Below, piece by piece: positions 49,521-62,420 of a stretch of 64,000 nucleotides of DNA; position 1 is the stretch's first letter, and the number at the start of each line of letters is the position of its first letter. The position numbers and the translations under genes are program-made. Source of the stretch: Oxyruncus cristatus (lineage: Eukaryota; Chordata; Aves; Passeriformes; Cotingidae); contig VXAY01004948.1 in NCBI GenBank assembly GCA_013399855.1, positions 64,695-128,694 on the forward strand, read 5' to 3'. The notes beneath the pieces are model-generated. The model made no database searches, was not told where the DNA came from, and saw only the letters and a program-made list of their open reading frames with translations.

Positions 49521-52500
49521 CGTTGGCCTTTGTTTTATCTGACTCTGTATTGTTCTGAGGGCGTCTCAAGCGAAATGGGCCTAATTCTGAATGACTTTCA
49601 GAGTGCTTCAGAACCAAATACTCATCTATTTAGTTCAAATGTGTATTATGGAAGAGATGAATTGCAAAGATTCAAAAAGAGTAAGTTTAATCTTGTGGGA
49701 AGTTCTACATTGAATTGTGAAAGAATAACAGAAAGACAGCACTCAAAAATGTTTTTTTAAAAACAGATTAAAACTATTGTTTCAACTCAGTCATAGAAAA
49801 AACACTAAACTATGAAATCTACATTGACAGGGACAAAGCCGGTCCTCCAGAAACATAACTTACTCACTGAAGCATGCAGTTTTAGGTTTGGTCAAACTAT
49901 TTGCTAAATAATTCCAAGGAACAGAAAGGATACAATTTAGGAAAATAGAATAAAAATATCTGTTGCTGACACTTTCAAAAGAAAGTGTCTCATGTTTTAT
50001 TTGAAACTTAATCCCCTTTTTTAATTTTAAAATCAGTTATTCACATAACTCGATAGCACAGATACAGCAGCTCTTCTGTAAGAATAGTTTTTCATCTGTC
50101 TATTTCTCAAAAGTATCACAGCTCACATTATCCTGAACAATCATTTCTACCTCTCAGGTTTTTGTACAGTTTGAAGTCAAATAGTCACTGTACCAATCAC
50201 AAAGCATGGATAAAACTCATGTTTTGAGTATGGAAACATGGTTACAAAGTATCAATGCACTACATAATATCTGTTTTACAATCATCACTGAGTTGACTAG
50301 AAATTTAGGACAGTATTTTCAACATGCATTGTGTAGATAATTATATTGCATTATAGACTGCAGTATTTCAGAAATAATATGAAAGAGAAAAAGGATGTTC
50401 TCACAAAATAATAAGTTTCAGGGTAAGATATAAAGAAAGTCCAATAATTACTTTTAAACTGGAGGCATTAATTCTGTTTTAGTTCTTCATTAAAATTATT
50501 CTACTGCAAGTGTTTGATCGAAACATAATTTTCTTGTCTCATAGATGATGGTGAAGTAGCAGAGTAGTTTCTCAATGGTCATTTTGATAAAGTGTTTAAA
50601 AGACCCTCCATGGGAATTTACTGCTTTATTTCTGCAAGGTATTTCTCCATCTTTTCTCTTCAGCACTCAAATCCATGACAACCCTTCTACCAGTAATCAC
50701 CCTGGATGGTTAGAATAAATTCTATCTTTGTATCTGAAAGTTCTCTGGGTTTTTTTGTTTTGGTGGTTTGTTTTTTTTTTACCACATAACCTCAAAATGA
50801 CTATATCAAAAAGTTCCAACTGGCAGTGTAATAGTTCTCAGAAAATTTCTTCATTCATCATGGCTTTTACAGAGGAGGAAAATCCTTGAATTAGCATTAC
50901 ATTCAAAAAGCATTTGCTAATTGCAAAATGCTCTCTTCTCACATGACTCAACTATTTGATGTTGCTGGTTAAGTGTTTGGGAAGAATACTCAGCCACATG
51001 CCCTGAAAAGCAGACTGTTGTCACGACAATTAAATGACATGTAATTGCATTACGTGACATTTTGTGTCATTATTTTTTTTTTTTAATCCTCTCTCCGGCA
51101 ATCTGAATAGACTGTATGATAGTTTCTCATGTGCTTCTACAAAAATCCGGTGGGGAGGACACAAACATTTAGCTATAAGAACTACATTACCTCAGAGTTC
51201 AAATTGACAGGGTTAAATTTGCAGTGCGGTGACCCCTCATGCAATTTGTTCTGCTGACTTTGATGAAAAAAAAATAATAGAAAAATCTGGGGTTGACCTC
51301 GTATCAATTCTTGTCTTACTGCTGAAGATGCTGTTACTCTATGCTAAATGCAACAGGTACTGAGTCATCATCACAGCTGTCTAAGCCCTAAGGTGAGCAC
51401 TTGTTAACCCTGAATAAGATGAATCAAATTCTTCTGTTTCAGTGCTTCAGGGAACACAGTGAAATCTTTGACTAAAAAAGCTCTCTGAAGTAAATATTTC
51501 ATTTCTTTTGCTAAATTTACATATGTTAAATAAATTATTTGATAGTAAATATTAAGAGCTTTGGATATTTACATTGATATCTAATAGTATTACATTAGAT
51601 TTACTGTAGTTTGGCATAATATAATTTGAACTAATGTAATAAAAATGAGCCAATTTTTTAAGTCTTTTCTATTAAGTCAATATTTACTAAAATGTTGAGG
51701 TATAATGTTTTTGCATCAGTAAGTGAAGATGAATATTTTATTATATCCAAGACAAACAAGATCAAGTGCTCAGTTGAAACATTGCATCTAGAACCATACC
51801 TGATAAGGCAACTCTTGAATTACCTGATTATGGTCATTTTCTGCAAAATAAAAATGTTCAGCTAATTAAAATGTGAGCTGCCCTCTTGATTGTGCTCTGG
51901 AAAAGTCAGTACTGGGCAATGTAGACTAGATTTGGACAACATGCCTTTGTGACTCAATATGCCTTTAATTTCCTATTGACTGTCTCTGTTGCTCTCAATC
52001 TCCTGTGTCAGTCAAAAAGTAATTGCACAAATACAGACTGCAGTGGTAGTTAAATTGATTAAATTTGTGTTTCAAAGCTTAGCAAGAACTGAAATTCCTT
52101 TGTCATGGGCCTACAATTCATATTAGTTACTTGACAAATCTGCCTGTTGTACAGGGGTTGAATTCATCCAACTGTTTGTCTCAGGACTGCACAGATTAGT
52201 AAATTTTAATCTTAAACAATTTATCTTCCTGCTTAAATTTTTGTTCATGAAGCAAGTATTCTGTATCTAAGATGACTGATTCTGATCTTGAAAATCTTTA
52301 CCAATCACACAAGATCTCCAGCTATTTGGTTTGTGGATATGTACCAGCTGCTCAAATAACACCACTCCTCCCTGATTTTACTTCTCTCTTGATTCCTTTA
52401 TATTTTTAATCCATGACTATAACGTGATATGCTAGAACTGTGGGAAAAAAAAAATGATCACACTAAAAAGAATGATAAGTTTAGTGGAATAAGAGACCTC

Positions 52501-53269
52501 CTCTATGAAGATATTAAATAAATATAACAACCAGGACACTTTTATAATACAGCTAAGACTGTTTTTGAGCTCCTGAACCATTATATTCACTTTTATTTTA
52601 TTCCACATGAGTTATCTTACTGTGATTTGGGTTCCTCAGTTATGTCAGTAGGTGTCCCCTTAGACTGAAATTCAGATCTACAAAATTCTTTCATTTATTT
52701 TGTAATCATTGTTTTCTTTCAATCAGTTCTAATATAATTCTGTTATATTGATTCTGCTTTCTGAGCTAGACTGAAATTTCCAAAGTGGTATTACACTTTG
52801 TTTTGTCATTTCACATTAATAATAAATTTGCTTGCATATTCACCACACTGTTTGAGTATTTTCTCCATGTCTTTTTCTGTTAAAAATGTATGACATTTTT
52901 GTCAGCAGTGATTATTGTCTATGAATGGATGAGACCCCCTTTCCTAAATTACCTCAACCAATTTATCTCTTACATAAATTACTCATGAAGTTCTACTGGA
53001 GATTTGGAATACCTACCTACTGTCTTCACACGTACATCTATTTCACACTTTGGTGGAGTCACTGTCATATAATACTACTGCTGTGAAATGTTATAAGCTG
53101 TATGCAGCAAGTAGAGTGTATTCACCCCTGTTCTTTGTTGCTGACAAAAATGTCATATGGCTTTTTAGAGCACAGAAGTTTACGTTATTTAAGTTTGTAG
53201 ATTAGGTGTTCCATAGGTTTTAGTATAATAGGACATAATATCTGCCTTTGAAGGAAAAAGAATTAGTAT

Positions 53270-53480
53270 CTGGGGTAGTCCCCTCAGCGCTGGGACCCAG
53301 CAGAGGGCTCCATGGGAGCTGTGGCCAGGTGATGTTGGAAGCTGGGCAGACAGTTTCCAAGGCTCCTGTGGAGTCCTGTCCTCCTGGAGGTTGCCTTCCC
53401 ATTGGGTTTTGTGTCCAACAGTATGTCAGTTGTCATTGGCCCAGATCTCACACCATGTTGCCAAACTTGCACTGCACTGT
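53270..53480. other. Unassigned GC-richer island next to the SINE
   Basis: About 210 bp is clearly richer in G and C than its surroundings, with stretches such as 'cagcgctgggacccagcaga' and 'ctgtcctcctggaggttgcc'. Open frames exist on both strands (53248-53484 plus, 53284-53472 minus, 53220-53402 minus), but none encodes a domain I recognise. It ends about 10 bp before the tRNA-derived SINE. It may be an old retroelement or LTR piece, a pseudogene fragment or a non-coding exon. Confidence 0.35.
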
Positions 53481-53492
53481 TTGATCTATAAC

Positions 53493-53637
53493 CCTGAGAT
53501 AGCTCCGTTGGTCAGAGCATGGCGCTCATAACACCAAGGTTGTGGGTTTGATTCCTGTATGGGCTATTCACCTAAGAGCTGGAATAGATGATCATTGTGG
53601 GTTACTTTCAACTCAGAATATTCTGGTTCAATGCATG
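53493..53637 (+). mobile_element. tRNA-Ile-derived SINE with CR1-like tail (TguSINE1-like)
   Basis: The head (53493-about 53574) is collinear with eukaryotic tRNA-Ile(AAU). It has a box A-like TAGCTCCGTTGG (53500-53511), a D-loop to anticodon stretch 'cagagcatggcgctcataac', the 'accaaggttgtggg' T-arm approach and a box B-like GGTTTGATTCC (53545-53555). The tail (about 53575-53637) carries 'atagatgatcattgtggg' and 'caactcagaatattctgg', which is CR1 3' end sequence. In established SINE biology such elements are transcribed by RNA polymerase III from the internal A and B boxes and reverse transcribed by the LINE whose tail they copy, here CR1. The acceptor stem does not pair and the anticodon position reads CAT, so it is not a tRNA gene. 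The family name is from memory; the head-tail structure is seen directly. Confidence 0.85.
53500..53555 (+). promoter_or_regulatory. Degenerate Pol III A and B boxes of the SINE
   Basis: The box A-like TAGCTCCGTTGG at 53500-53511 and box B-like GGTTTGATTCC at 53545-53555 keep near-tRNA spacing. Box B differs from GGTTCGATTCC by a C-to-T change at the CpG, typical of methylation decay. Whether it still drives transcription is unknown. Confidence 0.65.
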
Positions 53638-56600
53638 ATGCTTTGATGAGGAAGGGGATTTTTTTTGGGACGTAATGTTGAGCAACCTAAAATCATAACT
53701 TCAGACAAGGCTGCTAATATATTCCAGCTAAGACAGTTATTGCATTTTCTAGATAAAATGAAGAAGCTCTTCATTTTCAAAGACTGAAGAAGTTCAATCT
53801 TTTTGCTAATGCAGTCTTGAATGTCTTGCTAATTACCCTTAATACCTGAGAAATAAATAAAGCACCACAATTGTTATTAAAGTATGAGGTTTATTTTAAA
53901 ATTATATTTGGTTTCATGTCTGGTTTCAGTCAACCTAAGCTTCTCCTACTGCCAGAAGCACAGTCCAGCCTTACTACCCCTATGTGGATATTCTTGCCAC
54001 CTGCTTGTCCTGGCATCCCTGTTTCTGTGCTTGCACTGGCAGCTGCAGTTTTGCACAGAAAAACTAGCAGTGGAACAAAATCATTTTCAGACAGCTATGC
54101 TTCTAATCCTGATGTCTAAGTTGTCAAAAAGTGCTAGCAAAGAAAGCATCAAGAATCTTTGATAAGGAGGGTGACAAGTGAGAAACTCTCTCTTTGGCAA
54201 TCACTTCAATTAAAATTGGTTTCTTTAATTTTAAAATCATATTTGTGGATTACTTTTCAGAGTTTTCTCCCCCTCCAAGGTCTATCTTGAAAAATAAACT
54301 TAGTGGAAGCAAAGATACAGCGCAGACAAGGCTTAAATTATATAAACAAATACAATTTACAATGAAGATTACATATCAGGCCCTAAATTTTGTAAAGCAT
54401 TTGCATAGGTATGTAAGTCCACCTATACTCTATAGAATACAAATGCGGTTTGCATTTGGTGTTTATTTACATCTCCTTATCAGAGTAGGTATCAAAAGAG
54501 CTTATGGGGTTTTCAGAACTGGGACACCTTCTGGAACAACAGTTAAATGACTCTTTTGTGTGTGCTCTTGCGCCTGCTTTTTCTATGATTACTTTTAGAA
54601 TAGCAAGTTGCAATTGTCCCCTGTAGAGGGCTCCCAGAGAACTATTAGCATAATGCCAACTCCTCAGCTGGCTTTAGACAGGTCTGTTTCAGTCAATGTT
54701 TTCCAAACTATTACAAAAATCTTAAATGGGAGATAAAAGTTTTTTCCAGTAAGTACTGGAGCCACTAGGAATTTTGATACTAATTTCACTAAAATGAAGA
54801 TGCATTTTTAACTATCTAGAAGACATTATGTTGATAGTTAATGCTTAGGCAAGAGAGGCATTCTAGCTGTTCTTTTACTTCCAGTACAAATTGATGCCTT
54901 TATTAGCTTAGTCAGGTGCTTCTGAAGAATGGAACAGAGGAAAGCTGAACGAAGGTAATCAAAGTGAGAAGAAGCAAAAAAAGGATGGTTTCTGAAATAG
55001 GGTGTAGGGGTGTGAGCACAAGCATACAAACACAGTCACCATCTATCTTGTAGTCTGGGCTCTGCAGAAGGCAGGTTTACCTTATGAGGGAAAGACTATT
55101 GATATGAAGTTACGGATTGGGGGAAAATAAAAAAAAAATCACAATTTGTAGTACGTGTCTGCTAAATTTTCCTCCTAGGCTTTTTCTTGTGTTTCTATTA
55201 GTTTTTCAAGCTATTCCCTGGTAGAGTATCTAATTTCATGTCTCTATCAGTCAACTGTCACTTGTGAAAAGGCTGCCTTCAGTCAAATCCTGCAATTTCA
55301 TTCAGAAAATGTTTCCCAAACAACAAAATCGGCGTAGTTTTGATGGAAGAGATAGTACAAGACACAGCAGCAGTCCCGAGACATCACCCTAGATTTCTAT
55401 CGTTGTTTGTGATTAACAGTATTTGTTTGAAAATGAGTTATATTTACAACTCCAAAGCACCAAATCCTTAGTAGTACAGTCCTGTTCTTAACAACTGAGA
55501 TCGTTACGATAGACTGACTGTAGCAGCACTTGCATTTGGGTATGTTTGTTTTCTTTATTTCTCTCTTTGAAGTGTTGAAATTAGTTTTTCTACCTCATTA
55601 ATAAAAAGCAACACTTCCTTAATTTGCTCTAGGCAAACTGAGTCATATGAAATAGTAATAACATGACCTAAGAATGGCAGTCTAATAAGATGTCTTCAAT
55701 TAAGTCTGAAGTATGCCTCAAGTAAAGCAAGAATGTGAAGGCAGTAATCAGCACACCTCAATAGGAACTTGATTTCTATTAAAGCTTCTCTATGTTCAAC
55801 CTTTATTCACCACTGAAGCAGGTTTAATTATTTTTTACCATTTTTGGACAGTTTACAGCTGCTGCTCTAGCTATTACACAAAGCAATTAACTGCTTTCTT
55901 TGCTATTTAGAAACTTTAAAAATGATGGGAAAAATGGGTATCAAGCATCCTGTTGGTTCATAAGGAAAAACTTGCTGCCATATTGGTCAATCTGACTGTG
56001 CAACTGCAACATACCATCATGCGGAGGATCTAAATTAAGATCTTAATTTTCAACTGGAAGGTACAGGAGAAAACACAGGTACAAAAAGGGGAAGCAAATG
56101 CAAGGAAGGAGTGTGTAATGTTCAGTGATATTTGAAATCAAACAAAAAAACCCCACTAAATCACTAATCTGAGTTTGACTGATAAGTTACGGAGTAAAAG
56201 ATACAAGCAAGTAGAAATTCAAAATATTATAAAAATTAGAGAACTATTTTCTATATTCCTTCATTTTAGACTGCGAAGGGAGAACAGCATACTGGGCAAT
56301 AGGTTCCTGACATACTTTTAGAGCAGACACAACTTTGTGTCATCGTTTATATTGTCTTTAGAAAGGCCGTACACACAAACTTACCATAATAAAATATTAA
56401 TTGGTGTTTCTCAATGCTATTTTTAAGGTAACTTTCATCTCTTATTAGAGGCAGAAGTAGATTGCACAAGAGCAGATACAAAAGTTTTTCATATCAGAGC
56501 AGATGTTTACACATTGTTTGCCGCTGAGGCAAGTTAATACATGGGAGATCACCAAAGCTATACTCCTAAAATTTAAATCAGCTCTAATTGCTGACCTGAG

Positions 56601-57677
56601 ACACAGTTTTTCAGTTCTGCTTCAAGAAATATAATAAATACAGATTGAAGTAGATAGTAATTACTGTCAATAGACTGAGTTTGTTCTCTGAGCAAAGTAC
56701 TAAGTGTTCTGCTGATACTTCATTGTTAGTACTTAAGAAGTTATTTCCACCTGAAGTTATTTCCAAAGGAAACCACAAAATATTTATTTGAAGAGTTAGT
56801 TGCTATAAAAACTAACTCAACTAAATAAAACTAGGTTATTGTTTGAATCCTTGGCTTTTTCTATGTTTAATTTTCCTGTAACTATTCTAGCACTCAAAAA
56901 GCTCACAGCAACAGAGCTTCTCTAGGAATAGGAATGGGATTCCCCTAGGAATGCAGGAAGATGGGGTAGCTCTTACATGAATCAGGTACTACACTCACTT
57001 CCCATCATATGAGAAAATTCTATTTCCTGAGTAGAACCATATTATTAGGATGGTTTCAAATGGCAAGACCACAAAATATAGGGATAGAGCAAGGAATAGG
57101 ATACACCACACATAATGGTGTGCACCATAAATACATGGACACACTTTCACACATTATGAAGTAGCTTTGAAGAAGTCAAAGGTCATAGTGCTATGCAGAC
57201 ACTGAGATCATCTGATTTTTCCCTAGTGGTGGACATGCAGGAAAGAGGTTTAATAAAGGGAAGAGGGAAAGGCAAGAAAAGTTGAAGTCCCCTTACAGCT
57301 TTCCATAAAGCTGCAGAAAGTTACATATGTTCTATGACACAAAGTATCCTTTATAGAATATAATATATTCTATTCACTCAAATTATATACAATTTCAAAA
57401 CCTTTATGAAAGGTTAACCTTTGTGTGCACATAGTTCAGCTAGCTGGGATTAAAGGTCAGAAGATAGCAGAACCTCCTCTAACTATTGAAACAATATGCT
57501 CACAAATAATGATGATAATCTGGAGTTCTGGTGGCATGCCATGTCCTTCAGAAATGCACCCTAAAAAGCCACTCATGGAATCACCAGCTCAATAAACACC
57601 TAAAGCACCTCCTTTAGCTGAATTGAGTAAATACTCTAAGGAAATGACAGACAACAAACAGGGACAGTCATGGCTGA
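53638..57677. other. AT-rich unique sequence
   Basis: No gene or repeat family is recognised. The 118-codon plus-strand frame at 54194-54550 and the 92-codon frame at 53884-54162 show no domain and have the composition expected of chance translation. Confidence 0.55.
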
Positions 57678-58125
57678 TATCATAGAACAGCCCAGGTTCT
57701 CAGGACCTCAAAAGGTCATCTGGTCATTTCTTAACGAAAAAGGGAGCCTAGATGAATTTGTTTAGCACCCTGTCCAGTCATGTCTTCATCTTAGGTGATG
57801 GGGACTCCACAACATCCCCAGGGATCCTGTTTCAGTGATCAGTTCTTCTCACTGTGAAAAATTCCTTTTTTATATCAAGATGAAAACTCTCACAATGCAA
57901 GTTTCACCTATTGCCGCTTGTTCTCTCCATGTAGCTCCTTGTAAAGAAAGAGCCTCTCTTTGTAGTCACCCTTTAAATACTGAGAAACTGTGATGAGGTG
58001 CCTCTTGCTGAGCCTTCTCATCTCCAGGGTGAAAAGACTTAATTCCTTCAGACTTTCCTCACAGCGCAGGTTCTCCAGTCCTTTGATCATCTTCGTGGTT
58101 CTCCTTCGGACCCTCTAAAGTCTCT
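57678..58125 (-). mobile_element. CR1 LINE fragment, decayed
   Basis: The reverse complement follows a CR1 3' region of about 450 bp. The low-coordinate side 'tatcatagaacagcccaggt' is the decayed 3' end. Further in are 'ccccagggatcctgtttcag', the RT thumb complement, and 'ggttctccagtcctttgatc' at the 5' side. The minus-strand frame 57908-58090 reads MIKGLENLRCEESLKELSLF followed by EMRRL, recognisable as the CR1 RT C-terminal region. It is related to the subfamily of 30426-31230 in this region. It is 5'-truncated and frameshifted. Confidence 0.92.
57908..58090 (-). pseudogene. CR1 reverse transcriptase C-terminal remnant
   Basis: A 60-codon open frame inside the decayed CR1 copy. MIKGLENL, EESLKELSLF and LEMRRL align with the family's [19 protein letters not shown] and LEKRRL region just after the RT thumb. 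It is too short and too mutated to function. Confidence 0.8.
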
Positions 58126-59440
58126 TCAATATTTAAAACATCTCTTTGTTTTGATAACTTGTTACATAAAAAAATGTACAACAAGTAGGCAAACGCAACC
58201 TTATTTATGACTTCCTCAAAGAAAGTGGGTTTTATCCCTATGGGTTAAATTTCACTTACAATGGGATCAAGATTATTTTACAAACTTTGCCTTTTAACTC
58301 TCACACCCAAAGTGAAAGTGTCCCATCTGTTAGGAGTCAAGGCAAGTCTAGCTGGAAACTAGTGTTGATAGCCATTACAAAGATTTAAGTCAACTAAGAA
58401 AGTTTCTCTGTTGCGAGTAGATGCACTATCTGCACAAGAAGGGGCTAACAATGTCAGGAGAATGGTACAACAGATGTTGTGCTGACAAAAGAGAAGAAGA
58501 GAGGGAAATTTAGTAAGTACATTATAACTAATGGAAGAACTTATGGTGGAAATGGGATTTGAACATCCTGATCAAGACACATGTGGAAATTAATACACAT
58601 TTACTTTAAACACTGTAGAGAAAAAGAGTCTGAAACCATGTAGATTTTGTGCTGTGCTAGGGAATATGGTGCCATCTCATAACAACAACATGACTTAATG
58701 ATCCATCAAAGGGAGTTTGTTATAACTTTTCAGGCTACAAACCTGAATGAGACTGTCACTGAGCTTGAGCTCAGTCTTTATGAGACAAAATTAGCACTGG
58801 TGTTTCCAGGCTGCAGCTGCTCTGACATAGATATATCCAGGGTTACCACTCTAAAACACATTTCACTATCAGACAATGGATACAGCTGCAGGAAATAGAC
58901 AACAGGCAATTTTTAAAGAGCATTTTCCTCATAGGAAAATTTCTCACTTCGGGAAAAAAATGTAAAAGATCTGGCTGAATGCTTCTTACCTACTTTGACT
59001 TTTCAAAATGTTATCTGCAGTAACTCCTATACAAATGGAAAGGTTCAGTATGTAAAAAATGTTTTTAAGTTGTTGAAGCATATTTTTTAAGTCAACATAC
59101 ACTTTTGGCTGTAGAAGAGGAAGATTAGCTGTTGAAAATTTTGAAACTTTGACTTTTCATCCCAACTGAGAATAATGTTCTTCTAAATATCAGTAGTTAT
59201 CCAGTGATGAAAACTAATTTGTATACTGTTTAAATATGAAAAAGAATAATTGACAGATTTTGTAAACAAGTCCTCCAATAGTAGCAACTACTACAGCTGG
59301 TCATCTCTGAATTAGATTCATTGAGACTCATTCCACCACTCATTATCAAGTAAAGAATTAGATTATCTTTATGCCCCAAAATTTGCAGGGAAGGAGCTTA
59401 TGCAATTTTTTTATGGAAACTGATCAAAGGTTAATAGTAA

Positions 59441-59461
59441 AATAATAATAATAATAATAAT
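59441..59461. repeat. (AAT)7 microsatellite
   Basis: Seven AAT units without interruption. Confidence 0.9.
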
Positions 59462-62039
59462 ATAAATGTACTGATACTGACAGTCTTAATGAGAATCCCA
59501 AAATGTTTTCAGTGATCAAAGTTATAAACTCTTTACAGTACCAAGAAAAGGAATAAAAACAGTCCAGTAGAACGTTTGAGTCATTTTGATTAACCAAGTG
59601 CAGAAGAGCTTCCAAGAAACTTTGAAGGGACCCCTTGAGGAAGGAGAATAAGAATGAAGACAGAATTATTTTATTATTAATTTATATTTATTTTCTATTA
59701 ATTTATTGATAAACACACACTGAAGAGATAGTGAACGGATTTATTCTTTCACTTTTTAGGGTTATAATCTTATGGTACTCATTTAGTAAAGGGCTTGGGT
59801 ATTGCTGCAGGTAGCTCAGTGAAAACTACAGCTCAGTGAGCAGCTTCAGTGAAAGTAGTAATCAGGTTACATGAGTGCAGGATGTAGAATCTTATTACGT
59901 CTTTAGAACATTGGAGACGACGGGGGTCTGCTCTCCCTCCTTCACAGGAGAACTTGAATTTGGATTAGAGATTCAGAGAGGGCTAGTGAGAAAGAACAAG
60001 GGTACAGAGCAATTTCCCAGTAAGACAGACTGAAACTACTTGATTTGTTTACCTCAAAGAAGGAATAAATGAAAGGGTATCTGCTCAAAGTAGTTAATGT
60101 TTTATACACATTCTCTAGCAAAAGAATTAAAATGACAAAATCAACAACTAGGTTGTCGGAAAATGAGAAAACCAATAATACTTTAACAGATGTGCCCCAA
60201 AGGAGAGAGAAATAGTACTGAGAAAAATGGTTTGTACAGATTTACTTAGTTGCTTTCTCAGAGGTAAAAGATTTCATTCTTTAAAAATATGGGGGTTTTC
60301 AGATCAATTTCTGCAATTTAGAATCTTTATGATATTTACAGTAGCAGAACTCTTTCTAATGGTGTTTGTTTTTACGCTCATCACAGACTTATTTGTTGCA
60401 TAATTAATGAATGGAATATAACGTCACACAAACATGCACCTCAAGCTTCATGGTTTTTTTCAAGACACTATCAGATGGGAATATTTAAAACCAGATGTAC
60501 CTCTAGACAATATTACAAATGGAAACACTTATTGTCAAAATATTTGCCCATAAAACAGTTTTCTTAGATTTTTTTTAACCTTTCATTTTTTTCTTCTCCT
60601 GATTGAATAGCAGCAATTTTAATGATTAAAAAATTTTGCGATATTCCTTCAAAATTGCAATAATATTTTATTATTTGTAGATTATATGTAGTGATTATTA
60701 TACGAATACAGGGTTGATATACAAACCATGAAATTTTTTCATGAGTGGAAGCATTTCTAAGTCATAAAAATGGTTTACTCGCATGTTAGGCAGGGAAAGT
60801 AATTCAGTCCTGATTTGTAGCTAAAGCTAGTAAGAGATGCAAACGTTAAGGCAGATTTACAGCTTCTATCATGTGGTCAATTCTGAACTGCCAATGACTA
60901 TTCCTTACTTCAGATTTGTCAAATGAAAACAATCCATTTCCTATTGGGTGGCTCCAATAATTTTAAAAAGGATTCTAAGATGCAATGTGTAGAAGTTTCT
61001 GATTGTTGTGTTAAGGAGAAAACATTTAGAGTGAATTTTCTCAAGAAAATAAACATGAACTGTATGATGGAGATAAATGATAAATGGGGCAAAAGATGAC
61101 ATGAAATTGCTAGGAAGTGCTCATGTCATATCAACCTCAAAGGTTTTCTTAATAGTTTTTTTCAACAAGGAAATACAATAGATCTCATCTTCCAGATTGT
61201 AGAATTAGTACAATTTTCTTCCCCAAAAAGGAAGAAAACCTCTCCTGGAGGGAAAAAACTCAAAAAATCTTCTGAAAAGACTATATTGACAAAATTAAAA
61301 GGGAGATAATAAAGTGTATTTAATTTTAGAAGACGTTGGTCATCCAGACTAGGAGCAAAATATCAGAGAGAGAAAAATTACTGTTGGTAGGGGTAAGAGT
61401 AACAAAAAAGAATAAAATTAAATCATGTGAAGCATCCAGGATCACTTTATCATTCTAAAATCAAAATTAATATTTAGAAACAACATAACAGAAGCGAGAT
61501 CTAGGCTTGGAAATCCTAGAATGACACTTTTCTTTCAGGATGTTTGGTGACTTGAAAGGCAGATTTTAGTGGGGTTATTCTTAAATCTAAAAGTATCTGA
61601 ATTTCCCTCTTTTGCTTTGTTATATTTGGTTCCAACATCTTCAGAAAAATAAGGCATGAAACATTTCTTGATGTCATGCAAATCATTGCAGTCAATTTTG
61701 AATTAAACTGTTCAGCAAATTAGGAAAAAGTGGTGGTGAAGGAGAGGGGAGAAGTTACAAAACCTAGAACATGTTGACAGCAGTAGGAATATGTGTTGAA
61801 GGTGTAAAGCACACAAACTAGGAATCTCAGTTATATCAAATATCTGCTAGACAAGCCAGTTTTGGAAAAGCAGATGAGATTGCATCTGACTGAGATGGTT
61901 TTAGTAGGTATGCTACCAAAACCTAGGATAATCAATGTATTTCACATATAAAATAATAGATGGGTAAATAACTGAGGCAATAAGGCTAGTTTTTATAGCA
62001 GAAATTGTTTATATTCTCAGTAGCAGAATTTTTCTCTAT

Positions 62040-62420
62040 GATAAGTTTCCTTCGAAGACACATATTATATAATATTAATCAATTATACTATATTATTAAA
62101 TATTATTATATTATGTCGTATCATTAATATTTTTGAATTATTTATTTTGAAAGTGTATGAGATTTGCATACAAATAGAGAACTACTGTTTTTTCTAATTA
62201 TATTATAGCTATAATCTATCTTATGTATAATTGTAGACATAATTACTATATTAATATCAAATAGGTATAGTTTATATAATTAATTATCTAAATGTTATAT
62301 TACCTATCTTATAATACATAAATTGCTTGTATTTATACATATATTAATTTTATATTTTTATATATATACATATACATGTGTAAAATATACTATATTTTTT
62401 CTATATTACATACACATATT
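62040..62420. repeat. Extreme AT-rich low-complexity tract
   Basis: About 380 bp is nearly devoid of G and C, with recurring TATTA, ATAAT and TATATA words such as 'tatattattaaatattatta' and 'ttttatatatatacatatac'. There is no single clean period, so it is low-complexity sequence and not a satellite array. Confidence 0.8.

Larger units (their letters stand above)
42474..53492. other. AT-rich unique sequence with microsatellites and a GC-richer island
   Basis: About 11 kb with no recognised gene. Simple repeats include poly(T)/poly(A) at 43042-43052 and 43095-43107, (TTC)6 at 45793-45810 next to poly(T), poly(A) at 46579-46594, and (TATG)5 at 49493-49512. A GC-richer segment at 53270-53480 is listed separately. 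Confidence 0.55.

Noticed and set aside
53493..53574. A functional tRNA-Ile gene
   Set aside because: The acceptor arms do not pair, the anticodon position reads CAT where tRNA-Ile(AAU) has AAT, box B has a CpG-decay change, and the sequence runs straight into a CR1-like tail. It is a SINE head, not a tRNA gene.
54194..54550. 118-codon plus-strand open frame as a protein gene
   Set aside because: Phe/Ile/Lys/Leu-rich composition, no domain, no nearby promoter or splice evidence, and a length expected by chance across six frames.
57354..57372. 19-bp near-perfect AT palindrome
   Set aside because: An AT-rich palindrome of this size is expected by chance in a window of this composition.
59818..59860. 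tRNA-like fragment around 'ggtagctcagtgaaaacta'
   Set aside because: A box A-like start is present but no box B or cloverleaf follows. The similarity comes from internal 'agctcagtga' repetition.
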